Source: Tillus elongatus (lineage: Eukaryota > Arthropoda > Insecta > Coleoptera > Cleridae). Taken from it: a stretch of 64,000 nucleotides of DNA. The stretch is from positions 87,028,906 through 87,092,905 of the forward strand of contig OZ023267.1 in NCBI GenBank assembly GCA_964006375.1, given 5' to 3'. How positions within the stretch are numbered: position 1 is the first letter of the stretch; every line of letters starts with the position of its first letter. Below are positions 60,295 through 64,000 of this stretch, in pieces. The notes under the pieces were generated by a model that worked only from the letters and a program-made list of their open reading frames with translations, made no database searches and was not told where the DNA came from. The position numbers and the translations under genes are program-made.

Positions 60295-60953
60295 TAGACC
60301 ATTAGACATTAAACTTGACTAAAACTACTACTAAAGCATTAGAGAAAGGTCCTATTTGAAAGGAAGTTTCTGGAAATATTTTAGTAGAGTGAAGGACAGT
60401 GACGGTTAAAGTCGAAAACTTGGAGTTTGTAAAATACGCCACTTGCGATATTTTCTGTACATAGCCCGTATTCGTTTCAGGTTCTTTGCCTAAAAGTGGC
60501 GAAAAATGTTCAAAGTAATTTTCCTGGCATTTTTTGATCTTTTTGCGCAAAAAACTCAATGTTTGCTTGCATACAATAGATTTTGTTATCCATACAAAAT
60601 ATTTTGTTTTTGTGCGTTTTTATCATCATCAGTGGCACCCAATTTTTTTTTTCTTGAAATGCCTATAACTTTTTTTCTTTTAACTTACAGATCTAAATTT
60701 TGGTGCATAGTTGACTATTTACGTTCTAAACCTGCGTACCAAATTTGGTTGCCATAACTTTGCTATTTTTGGAGGTAAAGAAATTTGCTGAAAGAAAACA
60801 CAGAATTTTCTGGGAAAAACTAAACCGATTTTCCTGACTAACGAATCTGTTGAAGACAATCACAAAATAAAGGCATTCACCAAATTTGATCAAAAACGCC
60901 CCATTCTTTTTTATTTATCCGTGTGATATTTACACATATTTACACACACGCGC

Positions 60954-61029
<76 letters not shown>

Positions 61030-61150
61030 TTGAACTGACCCATATGTGTTCTAGGGGGCCAGGTAGCGCTCATTTGAAGAAATTTTTTCAAAATTCAAAA
61101 GTCACGATCTCCTCATTAGTGATTTTTTTAAAAGAAAATTCACTAAAAGG
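60295..61150 (+). repeat. Composite repeat with internal (TA)n tract
   Basis: Body blocks (AGGACAGTGACGGTTAAAG, TCTAAATTTTGGTGC, ACCAAATTTGGTTGCC, CCCCATTCTTTTTTATTTAT), the TA tract at 60956-61025, and the post-TA block (ACTGACCCATATGTGTTCTA, GCGCTCATTTGAAGAAAT, TCCTCATTAGTGATTTTTTT) are in the same order as in the 17-18 kb units. Confidence 0.82.
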
Positions 61151-61609
<459 letters not shown>

Positions 61610-61619
61610 TGCTAATCGC

Positions 61620-61905
61620 ATTCTCGTCGTCGACCCTTTTATTACTCATATCAAAGGGGTTGTGAACAAAAAAGTAGTTCACAATCCTGAGGGAGCCGTG
61701 ATATTACGTTTAGAATGACAGCGGATAATCTATCGTATTTTACTCGTGAAACCTTTTTATCTAATTCCCATCTCAAAACGGTTGTGAATAAAAAGGTGAT
61801 TTTTCATCGCGGGGCGTCCACCATATTGGATTTAGAATGACATCACATAGTTTATCGTATTTTACTCGTCAAATTTTTCATTTGATACCCATGTCAAGGA
61901 TCTTG
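61620..61905 (+). repeat. Two diverged tandem copies of a ~125-bp unit
   Basis: Shared blocks: TTGTGAACAAAAAAGTAG / TTGTGAATAAAAAGGTGA, CGTTTAGAATGACA / GATTTAGAATGACA, and TCTATCGTATTTTACTCGTG / TTATCGTATTTTACTCGTC. Two and a fraction units, noncoding. Confidence 0.7.
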
Positions 61906-62337
61906 TGATAGCAGATACTATACTGCATTGTCACCGAACTTATGCCCGGCTACCAAATTTCAAAGCTCTAAATTAATTAGACCTAGCTGTTCGAAATTTT
62001 GATTGCAAGATTTCTGTCGGGCAGAGAAAGTAACCTAATAGAAGCATTATAAAGATACAGGAAAATTGAAAGCAAAGCGTAGGTCAGATTGACTAAATGG
62101 GACGATATCGCAAGAAACGTATTTAAAACAAGGCCTCAATCAGAACGTATCTCCTAAGTAAAAGTGATATGAAATATTGCTTTTTCATTACGTACGTAGA
62201 TGTGTTAACTGGATCGCTGGATAGGGTCCTGGCCGTTTCGTTAAAGCCAGATTCATTTGATATGTGACTAGATATTTTACGCAATACGGCTGGTGGCTTC
62301 TTAGGTGACTGGACTATAACTGATTAATTGTTTAACT
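61906..62337. other. Intergenic DNA, no gene seen
   Basis: No feature was recognised before the presumed LTR of the next element. Confidence 0.4.
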
Positions 62338-62949
62338 ACTAGTTACCAGAATGGAGCTTTTCTTAGTCGAGCTATGCACGATTATTCATTAACATCACTT
62401 AAATGTTGTTTGTTTTAAGATAATAAATTTATATAAACAATTGATGCATAAAATAGAATCAGTCTAGGCGACTGTGGCGTCATTCGTAAGAAGGTTGACT
62501 AAGGAACTTAAGAAATGGGGAAGCACTTTTTAAGTCTTACCGCGAGATAAATGGAGCCCCAACAATGGGCCTTTATGCTACAAAGTCGCCTTCCCACAGT
62601 CAGGACAGTCGAGTCAGCAGTAAGATTGAAGTGCCTGCAAGTATGCAGGCTCAGACTAGCACGTTGGACGGAATATCACTCGTGAGAATCAGCAGATCCC
62701 AAGTCACCTCTAAAGACAATAGTGCCACGCCTGGAGTGTAGTGTATAAATAGGCTGCTCACAAGGATACAACCGTTCATTATTGTTTCGAGTAGTTAGAC
62801 TCTGCACATCGCGTGCTGGACTTTAGATCACTTGTATGTTGTTACCTTTAACATTATTTTATATTATTCATTTTTGTATTAAGTATTGCTTGTTTAAAAT
62901 AGTGAATAAATTGTTTAAAAAAGTAAAACGTCTTAACCGTAAAGTTAAG
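62338..62949 (+). repeat. Presumed 5' LTR of a second errantivirus-like element
   Basis: The right edge is fixed by the primer site at 62950. The left edge is a guess at the AGTTAC near 62338, chosen because errantivirus LTRs tend to start AGTTA; the matching 3' LTR is outside the window. TATAAATA at 62744-62751 is a likely TATA box, with the transcription start expected about 30 bases on. It does not resemble the 227-bp LTR of the other element. Confidence 0.5.
62744..62751 (+). promoter_or_regulatory. TATA box in the presumed LTR
   Basis: TATAAATA, about 200 bases before the LTR end, with a GC-balanced segment upstream as in retroelement promoters. Confidence 0.55.
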
Positions 62950-62964
62950 TGGCGCAGTCGTTAG
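62950..62964 (+). promoter_or_regulatory. Primer binding site (tRNA-Ser type)
   Basis: TGGCGCAGTCGTTAG, identical to the site of the errantivirus at 29080, directly following the presumed LTR. Confidence 0.85.
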
Positions 62965-63041
62965 TATTGGTTAGAAAGCCGAAAGCATATCGATTTTTAA
63001 GCGTTTCGACGCCTAATAACCAATTCTGGGGGGGGGGGGGG

Positions 63042-63776
<735 letters not shown>

Positions 63777-63779
63777 GAT

Positions 63780-64000
63780 AGATATAAATAACATTAGTGC
63801 ATTAAGCCGTTTAGCTTATATAGAACTTAGAGAAATCCAGAGTAAACTTTTATTAGATTCGAGTTCCTCAAAAAATCTTTTGAATCCCACCATAGCTTAT
63901 TATAGGTTTCCAGATAATATATGTAATCAGCCGTTTGAAATACGGACTGCACATGGTATGTCGGCACATTCAAAACGTGCAAATATTAAACTTAATTCCA
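63780..64000 (+). pseudogene. pol: Errantivirus-like pol start: protease with lost active site
   Basis: The + strand reads KLLLDSSSSKNLLNPTIAYY (about 63845-63905), aligned with LLDTGSSKSLIDP of the intact errantivirus at 31080. The catalytic D-T-G is changed to D-S-S, which would abolish protease function. RTAHGMSAH follows, matching QTAHAMTCH. The frame continues past the window edge, so the rest of pol is unseen. Confidence 0.8.

Overview
This looks like a gene-poor, AT-rich insect (at least arthropod) nuclear segment built almost entirely of transposable elements and simple repeats. No host protein gene, rRNA or ordinary tRNA could be supported. The evidence for an insect is the mix of families: an errantivirus with an env gene, BEL/Pao and Ty3/gypsy elements, an I-group non-LTR element with RNase H, CR1/Jockey-type non-LTR copies, a Penelope-like element, a tRNA-derived SINE, and many (TA)n tracts. 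The species cannot be named from the sequence.

Layout. 1-10.4 kb: AT-rich DNA with a palindromic element carrying a hammerhead-like motif, a SINE, and copies of a TIR/foldback repeat (here 'MITE-G', termini beginning GGACGCAGC) joined to a composite repeat that carries an internal (TA)n tract. 10.4-16.5 kb: an I-group non-LTR element on the minus strand, flanked by a 12-bp target duplication and inserted into a MITE-G copy. 16.5-20.1 kb: nearly identical tandem duplications, one of them bounded by (TA)n tracts. 20.1-28.8 kb: relics (non-LTR RT tail, Tc1/IS630-type transposase) and three more palindromic elements. 28.85-36.76 kb: a young errantivirus (227-bp LTRs with one difference seen), with intact gag but broken pol and env. 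38.5-40.1 kb: hairpins and a satellite-like array with a higher-order period. 40.2-41.4 kb: a 5'-truncated Penelope-like element (RT tail, GIY-YIG nuclease) on the minus strand, with a hammerhead ribozyme motif directly after its reading frame. 43.8-59.1 kb: a BEL/Pao element on the minus strand, split by a gypsy element (48.9-53.2 kb), whose own LTR is split by a CR1/Jockey copy, and by a second, longer copy of the same CR1/Jockey family (about 54.3-57.5 kb). 59.1-62.3 kb: further MITE and composite repeat copies. 62.3-64 kb: the 5' end of a second errantivirus-like element, with a deleted gag and a long (TA)n tract inside it.

Most notable signal. Five dispersed copies (239-481, 20640-20785, 22015-22225, 25463-25655, 41630-41885) of a palindromic or half-palindromic element each carry, on one or both arms, the order CUGAUGA, stem II, GAA(A), a tiny stem III, cleavage triplet. 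That is the hammerhead self-cleaving core. Two arms keep every core base. The Penelope-like element in the same window has a hammerhead of the same minimal design but different sequence, with a complete core and a 5-bp stem I. The palindromes may be small non-autonomous retroelements or decayed terminal repeats using hammerhead processing; the core match is seen directly, while activity and parentage are inference.
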